Shown here one piece after another: positions 47,189 to 56,819 of a stretch of 64,000 nt of DNA. Every line of letters starts with the position of its first letter. Position 1 is the stretch's first letter. Source of the DNA: Mucilaginibacter robiniae (GTDB lineage: Bacteria; Bacteroidota; Bacteroidia; Sphingobacteriales; Sphingobacteriaceae). The notes under the pieces were generated by a model. That model did not search any database. It had not been told where the DNA came from and worked only from the letters and a program-made list of their open reading frames with translations. A program made the translations under genes and the position numbers. The stretch lies in the NCBI RefSeq assembly GCF_012849215.1, contig NZ_CP051682.1, positions 1,612,001-1,676,000 on the forward strand. Direction: 5' to 3'.

Positions 47189-47220
47189 AAGCACTTACAT
47201 TTTTTTGTAAGTGCTTTTTT
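47189..47220 (+). terminator. Rho-independent terminator after tRNA-Val
   Basis: AAGCACTTACA (47189-47199) pairs with TGTAAGTGCTT (47206-47216) and is followed by a run of T. Confidence 0.88.
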
Positions 47221-47330
47221 ATTTTCAGTTTACCTGGTGGTTTACACAATATGGAATCAAGAAGAATTAGTATATGTAATATAACAATTGTTTATCTTGC
47301 GTGAAATCAACATATCCATCCTGTTTACGT

Positions 47331-49457
47331 CTACTTTTGCAACGTCACCAGGCGCTGATTTTTTAAAAATTGAAGTGCATTGGTAAAATCATAATACTTT
47401 AATTTAAGCAATGTACATCGTAATGGAAAAGGGAGATATATACCCCATTTAGAAAAATCGATCAAGTCCGGTTGTTGTCCCAGGCATGTAGCTAAATGTG
47501 CGTCGATATTAGAAACTTCAGTAATTGCTTTGCTAATCAACCGCTCTAATTCAGCTAAACCTCCCCGGATAACAAATGAACTACTGGAATCATCGTAATC
47601 TATCTCGGTACCTACCAAGCGAAAAAGAAAATGGAGTGTTCGATTTATTTTCGACCCTTGGAAACTATACCAAGTGACTGAGCCATCTTTAATGAGCACT
47701 GGCCTGTCGTATTGCAAGTCCTCAATTTGGTAATGGCTGAAATCATCGCGTAATTGACGAAGTGCTTCCATGGCTGCTTCATCAAGTTCCGTTACAGTCT
47801 GTTCCTGTAGTAATAATTCTAACATCTTTTCCCGTACACGTGAATGAAGATCACCTCCGGACCCAAAGAATTTTGGTTTGCGGCCGTCTTTTGTAGGTTG
47901 AACACTGATTTTTTTTGCTTTTTGATCAATATCAAGAACCTTCCATATTTTCGCAGCCAAAAGAATATTCTCGTCAACAGCAATGATCGATAGTAGGGGA
48001 ATTTCGCCAATGGTCTTGTCCTGATGCACTACTCTATAATTAGGCTCTGACTTGAACACGGAATAAAAGTCCTTAGAGTTAACTACTCTTTCGCCTTCTA
48101 CACCAATAATAAGCTCTTGGCCCAATCGCTCGAGCATATCCGTATCAATAAGAAACTGCATAATCTGTAACCGCGTTTGTTCATCGATATCGTCAAATAC
48201 TTCTATGGCTTTTAGCCTTTGCATCAGAGCAGGCAGTGTGCAGCCTGCTAATTGCTTAATAGTGGATAGGAGTTGATGCAGTAAAATATCATAGGCAAAG
48301 CGGCTATCAACGGCCGGCTCGATAAATTCTTCACGATAAAGCTGTAAACAAGCCAGCGACTGCAGTAAGCTCCAAGGCCCTGTTGCGTAGCAAAGTAGAT
48401 TGCTTTGCACACCTTCAGTGCGGCCGCTACGACCTGTACGCTGCACCAGTGATGCAATGGAGTGAGGCGCGTCAATCTGCAACACCCTATCGACTGATCC
48501 AATGTCAATACCCAATTCCAGGGTAGAAGTACAGGCGATCAGGAACGGATAACGGCGGTTCTCTTTAACAAAGTGCTCAATGTATTCCCGGAGTTCACGG
48601 TTTACCGAGCTATGATGTGAAAAATAATAAGGATGCCCATTTTGCCTGTCGGCAACCTTTTTCAAGCGAACCGCCAGTTCCTCGGCCCGTCCTCTGCTGT
48701 TCGGAAAGGCCAGCACTTGTTGCTGACGCGTTTCCATATAAACATCATCAATCAATTCCTGCGGCAGGTCGGCACCATCCATTTCAAAGAATTTAAAAGT
48801 GGCCGACATTTCCTTAGCCCTTATATCCCGAAGTACCGTTGTATTTTCCATGTCTGCAGTTAATTGTTTTACCTGCTGGAAATCACCAATAGTTGCCGAA
48901 AGGCCTACCACGCGGAACGGACGCTTCATGTCAAACTTTAACCTCGACAGAATAGCACGTAACTGCAAACCGCGGTCCGTGCCTGCAAATGCATGGATTT
49001 CATCAATAATGACGAACTCTAGATTACCAAATAAGTGCGCGATGTGCTGAGGAGCATTGACGAACATCGCCTCCAACGATTCTGGAGTAATGAGCACTAC
49101 ACCGGAAGGACTTTTAATTAACTTTTCCTTTAGCGTGCGGTTGGCTTCGCCATGCCACTTGGTAACCGGGACATCCAGATAAGCACATAGCTCTTCAACC
49201 CGCTTGAACTGATCATTAATGAGTGCAATCAATGGCGAAATATAAAGCACCCGCACGCCGGTTTCCCTAAAATTCACTTTACTCAAGACAGGTAAAAAGG
49301 CAGCCTCTGTTTTACCTGATGCTGTTCGGGAAGCCAGGATGTAGTTTTTCTCTGTAGATAGAATATACTTGATGGCCGCTTCCTGAATCGGGCGCAGGGC
49401 CTCCCAGCGTTTGTCACGGATATACCTCCGAATGGGCTCAGATAATAGTTCGTACAC
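47331..49457 (-). CDS. BrxHI-like DExH (Lhr-type) superfamily 2 helicase
   Basis: A 708-residue ATP-driven helicase or translocase. Residues 1-200 hold the first RecA-like lobe: Q-like motif (ALRPIQEAAI), Walker A ASRTASGKT (42-50), TPESLEA, the DExH box IDEIHAF (151-157) and SAT (187-189). The second lobe has FPNSRGRAEELAVRLKK, STLELGIDIGSVDRVLQIDAP and QRTGRSGR. The remainder is an accessory region of the Lhr/BrxHI kind with no nuclease or DUF1998 cysteine box that I can see. It follows the BrxD-like ATPase gene by 2 bp, the same pair that accompanies type 2 BREX (Pgl). It is the last gene of the minus-strand cluster and is followed by the tRNA-Val region. Confidence 0.87.
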   Translation of the reverse strand: MYELLSEPIRRYIRDKRWEALRPIQEAAIKYILSTEKNYILASRTASGKTEAAFLPVLSKVNFRETGVRVLYISPLIALINDQFKRVEELCAYLDVPVTKWHGEANRTLKEKLIKSPSGVVLITPESLEAMFVNAPQHIAHLFGNLEFVIIDEIHAFAGTDRGLQLRAILSRLKFDMKRPFRVVGLSATIGDFQQVKQLTADMENTTVLRDIRAKEMSATFKFFEMDGADLPQELIDDVYMETRQQQVLAFPNSRGRAEELAVRLKKVADRQNGHPYYFSHHSSVNRELREYIEHFVKENRRYPFLIACTSTLELGIDIGSVDRVLQIDAPHSIASLVQRTGRSGRTEGVQSNLLCYATGPWSLLQSLACLQLYREEFIEPAVDSRFAYDILLHQLLSTIKQLAGCTLPALMQRLKAIEVFDDIDEQTRLQIMQFLIDTDMLERLGQELIIGVEGERVVNSKDFYSVFKSEPNYRVVHQDKTIGEIPLLSIIAVDENILLAAKIWKVLDIDQKAKKISVQPTKDGRKPKFFGSGGDLHSRVREKMLELLLQEQTVTELDEAAMEALRQLRDDFSHYQIEDLQYDRPVLIKDGSVTWYSFQGSKINRTLHFLFRLVGTEIDYDDSSSSFVIRGGLAELERLISKAITEVSNIDAHLATCLGQQPDLIDFSKWGIYLPFPLRCTLLKLKYYDFTNALQFLKNQRLVTLQK

Positions 49458-49459
49458 GG

Positions 49460-50773
49460 TTACAACTCCTCAATGTCCGCCATAAAGGCATCCTGCGGGC
49501 GTTCATCGCGAACCTGCAATTCGCCGAACAGATGCTGCTTGTCCAAGCCGGGGTTCTGACGAAGAATGCTAAGAATATTTAGAAAGTCGCGTATGACTTC
49601 GCGAGGGGTTAAGAATTCCGCCGCCCCGGGCTTGTTGAATAACTCCTCCATGAACTGTTGAATGTCCCCATCGCTAATCTCCAGCGTTACATTGTAGTTG
49701 AAGTCAAAGATCTCTTTGAGCTTTTTTAGCAACACAAAGATTTCATTGTTATCCAACGGCAGTAAACGGATTACAGGTTGGGCAAAATCACGAATCGCGG
49801 CGGTCTCAAATTTATTCGTCTCCAGCCTTGATTTAAGCGCATGATAACTGAATAAGCCTCTCCGCTCATTCTCGAGCACCTCCCGCGTACCTGCAAAATT
49901 AATAAAGAGGTGATTGACTTTACCTTGAAAGCAATCATTATAAATACTCAGGATTTTCTCATAATTCTTTTCCCGCATCACGGCAGTGCTGATCTTATAC
50001 AGGTTGATGGCCTCATCAAGATTAATCATAAAGCCACTATAGCCCATGTGCACAAATAACTTGCACCAGTTTTTGAGCATGTCATAGTAGTTCAGGTCAT
50101 GAATGATGTCGCGTACGCCGAGCTCTTGCCGTGCCTCTGTTTTGGTATGGTATTCGCCTTTGAGCCATTTGAGTGCATTTCTTTTTAAGCCCTCATCGCC
50201 TGAAATGTAACCTTCATAGTATTTGAGCACAACTAATCCGAAATCAAAGCCGCCGACTTCAGTAATATCGTTGATGGTTTGCATTAAGCTTTGCTGTACG
50301 AGTGGCAAATGCTGTGGCTGACGGATATTAGTCAGGGGTATTTGATGGTTTTGGCCCGTTTGCAGTAACACTTGTTCAATCCACTTTTCCAGCAGCACAG
50401 GCAAAGCACCTCCCTCTGGCTTCGTCTGAATAGCAACGTTATCCATGATAGCGGCATAAAGTGCTAAACCCTTACCATCGTTGGCATATAGGCGGTTGTC
50501 CGGTGTAAAGTCCGCGTTGGCTACCACAAATTTCTGTTTCAGCGCTACGGTATTCAGCAGGTGAAGCATAAAGGACTTTCCGGAGCCGAAATCTCCAATC
50601 CAGAATTTGACCATACTGTGTCCCTGCTTAACGTCTTCCAGCGCCTGGATAAAGGCGTCTACCTCGGGAGAGCGGCCAACAGTAATATGTTGCACGCCAA
50701 TCTTGGGAACAACACCGCCTAATAGGGAGTTAATAATAGCCGTAGCTTCTTTGGGTTTTAGTCCGGGTATCAT
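49460..50773 (-). CDS. BrxD-like P-loop ATPase (DUF2791 type)
   Basis: A 437-residue ATPase. The front has the BrxD hallmark: INSLLGGVVPKIGVQHITVGRSPEVDAFIQALEDV, then KFWIGDFGSGKSFMLHLL with Walker A GDFGSGKS (60-67), and FVVANADFTPDNRLY. A Walker-B-like hydrophobic strand with acid residues is FMINLDEAINLYK near 240-252, and HLFINFAGTREV follows. BrxD of type 2 BREX loads or regulates its partner helicase; here the partner helicase gene starts 2 bp downstream. It overlaps the TerB-type gene by 4 bp (ATGA), so the three are translated together. No PglX, PglZ or BrxC/PglY gene lies nearby. Confidence 0.85.
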   Translation of the reverse strand: MIPGLKPKEATAIINSLLGGVVPKIGVQHITVGRSPEVDAFIQALEDVKQGHSMVKFWIGDFGSGKSFMLHLLNTVALKQKFVVANADFTPDNRLYANDGKGLALYAAIMDNVAIQTKPEGGALPVLLEKWIEQVLLQTGQNHQIPLTNIRQPQHLPLVQQSLMQTINDITEVGGFDFGLVVLKYYEGYISGDEGLKRNALKWLKGEYHTKTEARQELGVRDIIHDLNYYDMLKNWCKLFVHMGYSGFMINLDEAINLYKISTAVMREKNYEKILSIYNDCFQGKVNHLFINFAGTREVLENERRGLFSYHALKSRLETNKFETAAIRDFAQPVIRLLPLDNNEIFVLLKKLKEIFDFNYNVTLEISDGDIQQFMEELFNKPGAAEFLTPREVIRDFLNILSILRQNPGLDKQHLFGELQVRDERPQDAFMADIEEL

Positions 50774-53223
50774 GAAACTAAGAGTTGTTGATAGTAATAA
50801 GGATTAATAGTATACTGTTGGTCTTGTTCCTCGATTAGAGAGTCGTCCAGCAATTCATAACAATGTTCATTGATGTCGTTGACTAAGGGTGACCGCATCA
50901 GTCCAACGTCCTGGCAATAGGTATCGATAGAAGCGGCTTCTAAGGTAAAATCATGCGCTTTAAACAACTCGATCAGCCCGGATTGTCCTGCTGTTAAGGC
51001 AAGAACATAGTTTACCGAACTGTTCATCAGCTCAGTCGCGTGTGTAGAGACAGCAGGTACAGATAGGGTTTCCTCATCCTGCAAATATTCATTTAACAGT
51101 TCTACTGTCCCTGTGTACTGCTGTTCTGCCAGATTGATAAGCGAGGTATTTAATGTGATTTTCTTACGGACTGGTGCATAGAAATCAGCCGTCTGCGCGA
51201 GTAGATCTGCCAGCTTTTCACCTGTTTTAACTTTGGTAATCAATTGCGCAAAACGTTGAACTTCCATTTCCGTTTTGAACAAAACCTTCTGTAAGTTCTT
51301 CGGCATGGGTTTGGGATCCGTATTTTTGATACCGAAACAGTAATGACTGTAACGCAGGTAATATTGTAAGGAGCTGGGTTTGTCGTGCTGAGCTAAAAAC
51401 TTGACAACATCCTGAAAGATGATGTCAAGTGATGAATTCTGAACATTTAACCGTAGCTGACGATCAATTTCCCCTTTGAACTTCTCCAAGCCAATTTGAG
51501 TATAATGTTCAGCAGTTAACGATAAACGATTTTTCCAGCGGGTTGGTGTTATTGCGTTAAGTGCAACTTCCACAGCTTCATTGGGCTCAGCGGTGCCTTG
51601 CAACAATTCGGGCATACGGGCGGCAATAGGTGCGATGATCTTTTCACCGATAGCTGCAATAACTTCGGAATGATCGAGATAACCATTAACATTCATTTTA
51701 CGATTATGCCCCAGATGAGTCCTTAACTCGCTTTCACAATAACGTAAAATGTACTCGTTAAGCGTTGATTCGCTATGCTCGATAATGTATTTATAATTAG
51801 GGCTGCCTAAACGGTAGTGATTTTGTTTGCGAGCAATAAGATCACCGATAGATTGAAAAGTGTTGTGCTTGGATATTTGCTGCTCCTTAAATGATTCTGT
51901 TAGCACCTTCATGGCTGCCACATAAAGCCTGATTAATTCTTTGGCACAAAACTCTATATTCACGAATGCATTACCAGATATCCAGATACTGTTAAGGAGT
52001 TGAGCATCAACCTTGCTTAAATTCAGTTCCCGGATATATCTTTCCCGCCAATGCCAAGGATTTGCTTGTGCATTCTCAATTCTCGTAGCATCATCATAAT
52101 TTCCAGCCGCACGCATCAATTGTATTAGATTGCTTTTGGCATAAGGACGTGTTCTTGGACAGCTAATTTCCAGATCATGTAACCGTCGCTCCAGCAACTG
52201 AAGATTTTGGTGCCGCCTATAATCATCCAATAATTCAAAGAATAAGATGAATCCATAGTTCGTATTCCCTTGCAGATCCAAATGACGGCCATTATAGAAC
52301 TCTGCTTTGTACTTTTCGTAGAATGCTTTCTGTACAGGGGTTGCCTGACGCAGTTCATCGGCTGAATAAACATAGTGGTGTGACCATACAGGTACAACTG
52401 TAGTTTCAGTATAAACAATTGGCTTTACTGTTGTATCAATGTCAATGATGTCTGGTTCAGGTGCCTTTGCTAATGGAAGCATTCCGTTTTTGGTGATAGG
52501 AGTCTGCACATCTATAGGTCCCTGCTCAATTTGATCAGGAGACATTGCAGTATCAATCAGTTCGCTCACCTTCGCAGTGGCTGTTACCGGATCAAAAGGG
52601 ACAGAATCGGCCCTGTAGTTTTCTGCATTCTTTATTAAAGGCATGTTAGAAATGCTGGATGCTTCAATTTTGGATTCTGGCTCTATGCTTACTGTTAGGC
52701 GTTCAATAGATATAGATTCTGTAGAATCAATCATGGGTAGAGTTACCACTTCCAAAACATGTTTATGATAATAACGTTTGGGAAGTTCACGAATGAGGTT
52801 TAGCACTTCGCTTTCCGTAAAATGGCGACCCTGCGCTAGTCCAAGAATACCTTCATGTAACAAACTATAGTCATCGCTGCCGTTGGTTGGCGACCTGAAT
52901 GCTTTTATTAAAGCTGAGAATTCTTCATGCTGCAGCCGTTCATAACTAAGTGCTACCAAATTATAAATGTAACGATTGCTTAAGGATAATTGAGCTGACT
53001 GGCTTATTAGATATTGTTGCCAAGTTCTACCGAAATGCTTTGTTACAAGTGATAAGGTAACAGGATCTGCCTGCGTTTTTGGCTGATGTTGCGATGGAGT
53101 AGCTGGTGTTGTTGAATTACTTGGACGTACCTGAATATTCGTTTTTTTTAATGCTTCATCTTTTTGGGAGTGCAAGTAGCCAATCAGCAGTACGAAGAAT
53201 AAAATAATACAGAATGCAATCAT
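50770..53223 (-). CDS. TerB N-terminal domain-containing membrane-anchored protein
   Basis: An 817-residue protein. Residues 1-17 (MIAFCIILFFVLLIGYL) form one membrane anchor with a short, Pro/Gln/Thr-rich linker to about 55. Residues 60-160 are helical. At about 280-370, SHHYVYSADELRQATPVQKAFYEKYKAEFYNGRHLDLQGNTNYGFILFFELLDDY fits a TerB_N-type domain. The C-terminal part (about 570-700) resembles the TerB_C region found with it. TerB-type proteins are metal-binding stress modules and do not by themselves imply tellurite resistance. No terC, terD or terZ gene is present. It is the first gene of the TerB-ATPase-helicase set, 149 bp downstream of recB; it may tether this complex to the membrane (inference). 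Confidence 0.75.
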   Translation of the reverse strand: MIAFCIILFFVLLIGYLHSQKDEALKKTNIQVRPSNSTTPATPSQHQPKTQADPVTLSLVTKHFGRTWQQYLISQSAQLSLSNRYIYNLVALSYERLQHEEFSALIKAFRSPTNGSDDYSLLHEGILGLAQGRHFTESEVLNLIRELPKRYYHKHVLEVVTLPMIDSTESISIERLTVSIEPESKIEASSISNMPLIKNAENYRADSVPFDPVTATAKVSELIDTAMSPDQIEQGPIDVQTPITKNGMLPLAKAPEPDIIDIDTTVKPIVYTETTVVPVWSHHYVYSADELRQATPVQKAFYEKYKAEFYNGRHLDLQGNTNYGFILFFELLDDYRRHQNLQLLERRLHDLEISCPRTRPYAKSNLIQLMRAAGNYDDATRIENAQANPWHWRERYIRELNLSKVDAQLLNSIWISGNAFVNIEFCAKELIRLYVAAMKVLTESFKEQQISKHNTFQSIGDLIARKQNHYRLGSPNYKYIIEHSESTLNEYILRYCESELRTHLGHNRKMNVNGYLDHSEVIAAIGEKIIAPIAARMPELLQGTAEPNEAVEVALNAITPTRWKNRLSLTAEHYTQIGLEKFKGEIDRQLRLNVQNSSLDIIFQDVVKFLAQHDKPSSLQYYLRYSHYCFGIKNTDPKPMPKNLQKVLFKTEMEVQRFAQLITKVKTGEKLADLLAQTADFYAPVRKKITLNTSLINLAEQQYTGTVELLNEYLQDEETLSVPAVSTHATELMNSSVNYVLALTAGQSGLIELFKAHDFTLEAASIDTYCQDVGLMRSPLVNDINEHCYELLDDSLIEEQDQQYTINPYYYQQLLVS

Positions 53224-53372
53224 GGAGAGGTTTAATTACCACTAAAATAACAAAAATCTAAACGTAAGCTATTTTCTGCTAACCATTGTAAAAACTAATA
53301 TTACGGACCTATGAAAAAGATACAATTGAGTTTTTATATCAATTTAATCTGAGAATGAATTTATTAACTGAT

Positions 53373-56300
53373 TCACTGCATCTCAGCTTCGAGGTTTACT
53401 GATTTATCTGTTTGCTTGTTGAATATTGCATTTAGTAAGGTGACAGTTTTCTCATTTGGCCTTGTTGTAAAGAATCCATGAGTTATATCTTTTCGAACTC
53501 CCCGGATGAATGCATAGATAATACCACCGAAATGTAAGTCATACTTGTAATCAGGCAGGCGGCTGGACAGATATTTATCAGCCGCTAAGGTGTAAATCAA
53601 ATATTGCAGATGATAATTGCGTTCATTCATCGCTTCAGCCAACCGGTTTGCTGAATAATCCTCTAGAGTATCTCCCAAATAATTTGATTTCCAATCCAGT
53701 ATAAAATACATTCCTTCAAATTCAAAGAACATATCCATCTTTCCATTAACAAGCCCCCCCGAGGCATTCAGTAATTCAACGTAGATCCGACGATCCGGCG
53801 CAGACAGTTGTTGCAGGCGTTGTGTATCTACAGCTGAAAAGGGAAAATCGAACTCAAACTCATGTATTTTGCTTTCCTGAGCAACCTCAGCAAGGGAGAA
53901 ATTCTTATTTGCTAGCTGAATCCTACCGTTTAACACCTGTTCGATCATTTTATTCAGCATTTCACCCAGCAACTCCTGCTGTTGTGGCGCGAAGCGACTA
54001 ACGGTCTGCTCAACGGCATGCTCCCAGGACTTTGGCCGTTGAAAGTGAATAATTTCAAATAAATAGTGAATGAGATCACCCGTTTTTGCACCGCGGGCTA
54101 GTTCTCTGAACATAAAATCGTTATAAATATCTTGCTGTGGAATCGCCCTAGCTAGTCCGTTGGTTGCATGCTTACTATTTAGCCGGGAGTAACTTAAACG
54201 CATCCAGTTAGGATTGCGAAGTTTGAAATTAATTTGTCTTGAAATAGATGCGGGTACTAGTGTACGACTCCGCCAGTGAAATGTAGTTTCAGGAAGAGGC
54301 GGCGCCTCATCGAATGAGATATAAGAATTACCGGCATTTTCACATTCCCCTACAAACGGTACCAGCGAAGATTGAGTAGCATAAGGATACTGCCCCGAAT
54401 TTCCCATGTTCTTAAAAATGAAGCATGCGTATACCGCCCTGGTAATAGCAACGTATAGTAACCTCCGGTTCTCTTGTTCCGTCTGCCTCAGCAATTCTGC
54501 TTTTTGATTACTATTCATCTGTGAGGCCAAAACTGCGATGTACTCTCCAGATTGGGCATCCCTGAATGTGCAGAAACCATCTGGAACGTTAGCTAGGAAG
54601 TCTAAGAAAGGCGCAATAACAACTTTGTACTCCAACCCCTTGCTTTTATGAATGGTCACAATCTTCACCGCTTCCTCATCACTTTCAATCCGCTGTTCAA
54701 ACTCATCACCCTCCACCGCCATTCCATCTATTCCGCGTCGTAGCCAACCTGTTAATTCCAGTGGAGACAACTGTTTGTGCGTTTGCATCTTATGCAGTAT
54801 TTCCATCAGCTGTAATAAGTTGGACATAATGCGCTCGCCATTCTCCGCACTACCTTTAATCAACTGATCGTAAACACCAAAATCCACCAAGAATTCAGAC
54901 AGTGCAGTGTAAATACCATCATTCTCCCAAGCTGCTTTATAACTTTTGAAACGGGTCGCTGCGATCTCCTCATTCAGCTTTAGAATAGCAGACTCATCCC
55001 AGCCTGTAAGGATTCCCAAAAGCGCACGATTAATAGCTGACCTGGAAAGATTCAGCATCGCTTCCAGCAGATATAAAACAGTAACGGCCTCCTCAGAGGC
55101 TAGGATTTTGGCATCCCCCAAAGTAACAGCAGGTATTTCAAACCGGCTTAAAGCTGCTTTTATTTTTTGACCATCCTTATTCGATCGTACCAGAATACCA
55201 ATATCAGCTGGCGTGAGGCGTCTTTGTTCGTTACCTTGTTTGATCGAGTAGTGGTCACCTGACAGCAGTTGTACCATCAGCGCTGCGGTAGCATCTGTGA
55301 TCCGGTCTTTTTTTGGCTCCCTGAACAACGTTAAAGGTACGGCTTCACGATCACCCTGCATCAGCACTCCTTTAGTATTTTGTTCAGGCGCTTCTACATT
55401 AATGTAACCTATGGAATCGCTAAGACCGGAAAAATAGAAGGTGTCAAAATCCGGACGTGGCAGAAAGAAGGCATTCATTGCGTTGATAAAGGGTGCACTG
55501 GAACGGTAATTCACATTCATGCTATATCGATGATTCACGTCCTGCTTTGCCTTGAAGTAAGTAAAAATATCAGCTTTGCGAAAAGCGTAAATAGACTGCT
55601 TGGGATCACCTATGTAGAAAAGAATGGTATTTGTACCAAACGCCCGCTCAAAGATTTCATATTGCAGACGGTCTGTATCTTGAAACTCATCAATAAATAC
55701 GGCCTTGTACCGCTGTTGGAATCCATTAATTAAACTAGGATTATCCTTTTTTACAAGCGCCTTATGCAGATTTACAATCATATCGTCAAACGACATTTGC
55801 TGCGCCTTCTGCTTTTGAGCAATAATAAGCTTACTGACCTCCTGAATAGCCAAGCAAAGGATCTTATCAATTACATGGCGCACGTATTTGTTTCTTTCTT
55901 CTTTAGCACGTTCGCAATCCTCGCATTGTTCAATAACATCTTGAAATAGTTTCTGGGCATAACCCTTATCCCGTTTTTTGTAAATTTCCTCGGCCAGCTT
56001 AACGGGATCATTGATTAAGTGCCATTCGGCTTTTCGGGCATAGGTATTGCCGACAGCGGCTTGCTGCAACCTGGCTAAATGCTCCCTCACATAGTTTTCC
56101 AATTGGCTTCTCAGTTCTTTTTCTGCATGAATCAGCTGGTTCACATCCTTCCACAGATTTTGGTAATCCTCATTGCAAAGAGTATAGTTCTCCTTTTCTG
56201 AATATAACAAGTACCGCTTTCCATTTAAGAACTGTTTGATAACATCTATCACCGCATGACGGGTAAAGTCAGCTCCGCACAATTGCTCTAATAGATCCAC

Positions 56301-56816
56301 CGGAATGATAGTCACATATTTACGCCAAAAGCTATTGACAGCATCCTCGATCAGTGCGCTGCTGTCCTGAATGGTTTCCATTCCAAATAATTGTCCGGTT
56401 TCAAAAGCAAAATTGGTAAGTGATTGCTGACAAAAACTGTGGATAGTCATCACGGAGGTTTCATCAAGATATAGTAGCGCCTCTTTCAAGCTCTGGTTAA
56501 CCTGATCCGGACTGGTTTGCTTTGCGGCCCGTTCGACGAGAAAGGAAATTGTCTCATCCTTACTAGACTGGCCTTGGGAGGTTTGATAAGCCTGCCGGAT
56601 AAAAAGGCGTATACGATCTTCCAATTCCGCAACTGCAGCTTTAGTGAAGGTCACCATTAGAATTTCTTTGAGCGGTAATTTAGTCTCCAGTATCAGCCGA
56701 AGCACCAAGACAGCAATAGAATAGGTTTTTCCTGTACCTGCACTTGCTTCAATCAGGTTAGTGCCTGCTAACGGAACTTCGGTAGCTCGGAAATCAGTAA
56801 AATTTTGCATTGACAT
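53373..56816 (-). CDS. recB: RecB-type exodeoxyribonuclease V beta subunit (helicase-nuclease)
   Basis: A 1147-residue UvrD-type helicase with a nuclease tail. Walker A is EASAGTGKTYS (23-33); FIDEFQDTDRLQYEIF is motif II; QSIYAFRKADIF, NYRSSAPFI and VKIVTIHKSKGLEYKVVI are motifs III-VI. The C-terminal RecB nuclease has GKMDMFFEFEGMYFILDWKSN (Asp1028, Asp1041, Lys1043) and the QYLIYTLA helix, as in E. coli RecB. The N-terminus could also start at the third codon (56810). It binds the 3'-ended strand in the RecBCD complex. The recC stop is 3 bp upstream of this start, so the two are co-translated; the nuclease residues look intact. Confidence 0.93.
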   Translation of the reverse strand: MSMQNFTDFRATEVPLAGTNLIEASAGTGKTYSIAVLVLRLILETKLPLKEILMVTFTKAAVAELEDRIRLFIRQAYQTSQGQSSKDETISFLVERAAKQTSPDQVNQSLKEALLYLDETSVMTIHSFCQQSLTNFAFETGQLFGMETIQDSSALIEDAVNSFWRKYVTIIPVDLLEQLCGADFTRHAVIDVIKQFLNGKRYLLYSEKENYTLCNEDYQNLWKDVNQLIHAEKELRSQLENYVREHLARLQQAAVGNTYARKAEWHLINDPVKLAEEIYKKRDKGYAQKLFQDVIEQCEDCERAKEERNKYVRHVIDKILCLAIQEVSKLIIAQKQKAQQMSFDDMIVNLHKALVKKDNPSLINGFQQRYKAVFIDEFQDTDRLQYEIFERAFGTNTILFYIGDPKQSIYAFRKADIFTYFKAKQDVNHRYSMNVNYRSSAPFINAMNAFFLPRPDFDTFYFSGLSDSIGYINVEAPEQNTKGVLMQGDREAVPLTLFREPKKDRITDATAALMVQLLSGDHYSIKQGNEQRRLTPADIGILVRSNKDGQKIKAALSRFEIPAVTLGDAKILASEEAVTVLYLLEAMLNLSRSAINRALLGILTGWDESAILKLNEEIAATRFKSYKAAWENDGIYTALSEFLVDFGVYDQLIKGSAENGERIMSNLLQLMEILHKMQTHKQLSPLELTGWLRRGIDGMAVEGDEFEQRIESDEEAVKIVTIHKSKGLEYKVVIAPFLDFLANVPDGFCTFRDAQSGEYIAVLASQMNSNQKAELLRQTEQENRRLLYVAITRAVYACFIFKNMGNSGQYPYATQSSLVPFVGECENAGNSYISFDEAPPLPETTFHWRSRTLVPASISRQINFKLRNPNWMRLSYSRLNSKHATNGLARAIPQQDIYNDFMFRELARGAKTGDLIHYLFEIIHFQRPKSWEHAVEQTVSRFAPQQQELLGEMLNKMIEQVLNGRIQLANKNFSLAEVAQESKIHEFEFDFPFSAVDTQRLQQLSAPDRRIYVELLNASGGLVNGKMDMFFEFEGMYFILDWKSNYLGDTLEDYSANRLAEAMNERNYHLQYLIYTLAADKYLSSRLPDYKYDLHFGGIIYAFIRGVRKDITHGFFTTRPNEKTVTLLNAIFNKQTDKSVNLEAEMQ

Positions 56817-56819
56817 GGG

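Noticed and set aside
50770..53223. Tellurite-resistance gene because of TerB similarity
   Set aside because: Only TerB_N-like and TerB_C-like regions are visible. No terC, terD, terZ or terA gene is near. The neighbours are DNA-processing enzymes, so tellurite resistance is not supported.
47331..53223. A standard BREX (Pgl) system
   Set aside because: No methylase, alkaline-phosphatase-like PglZ, BrxC/PglY or kinase gene is present in the window. Only the BrxD/BrxHI-like pair is present.
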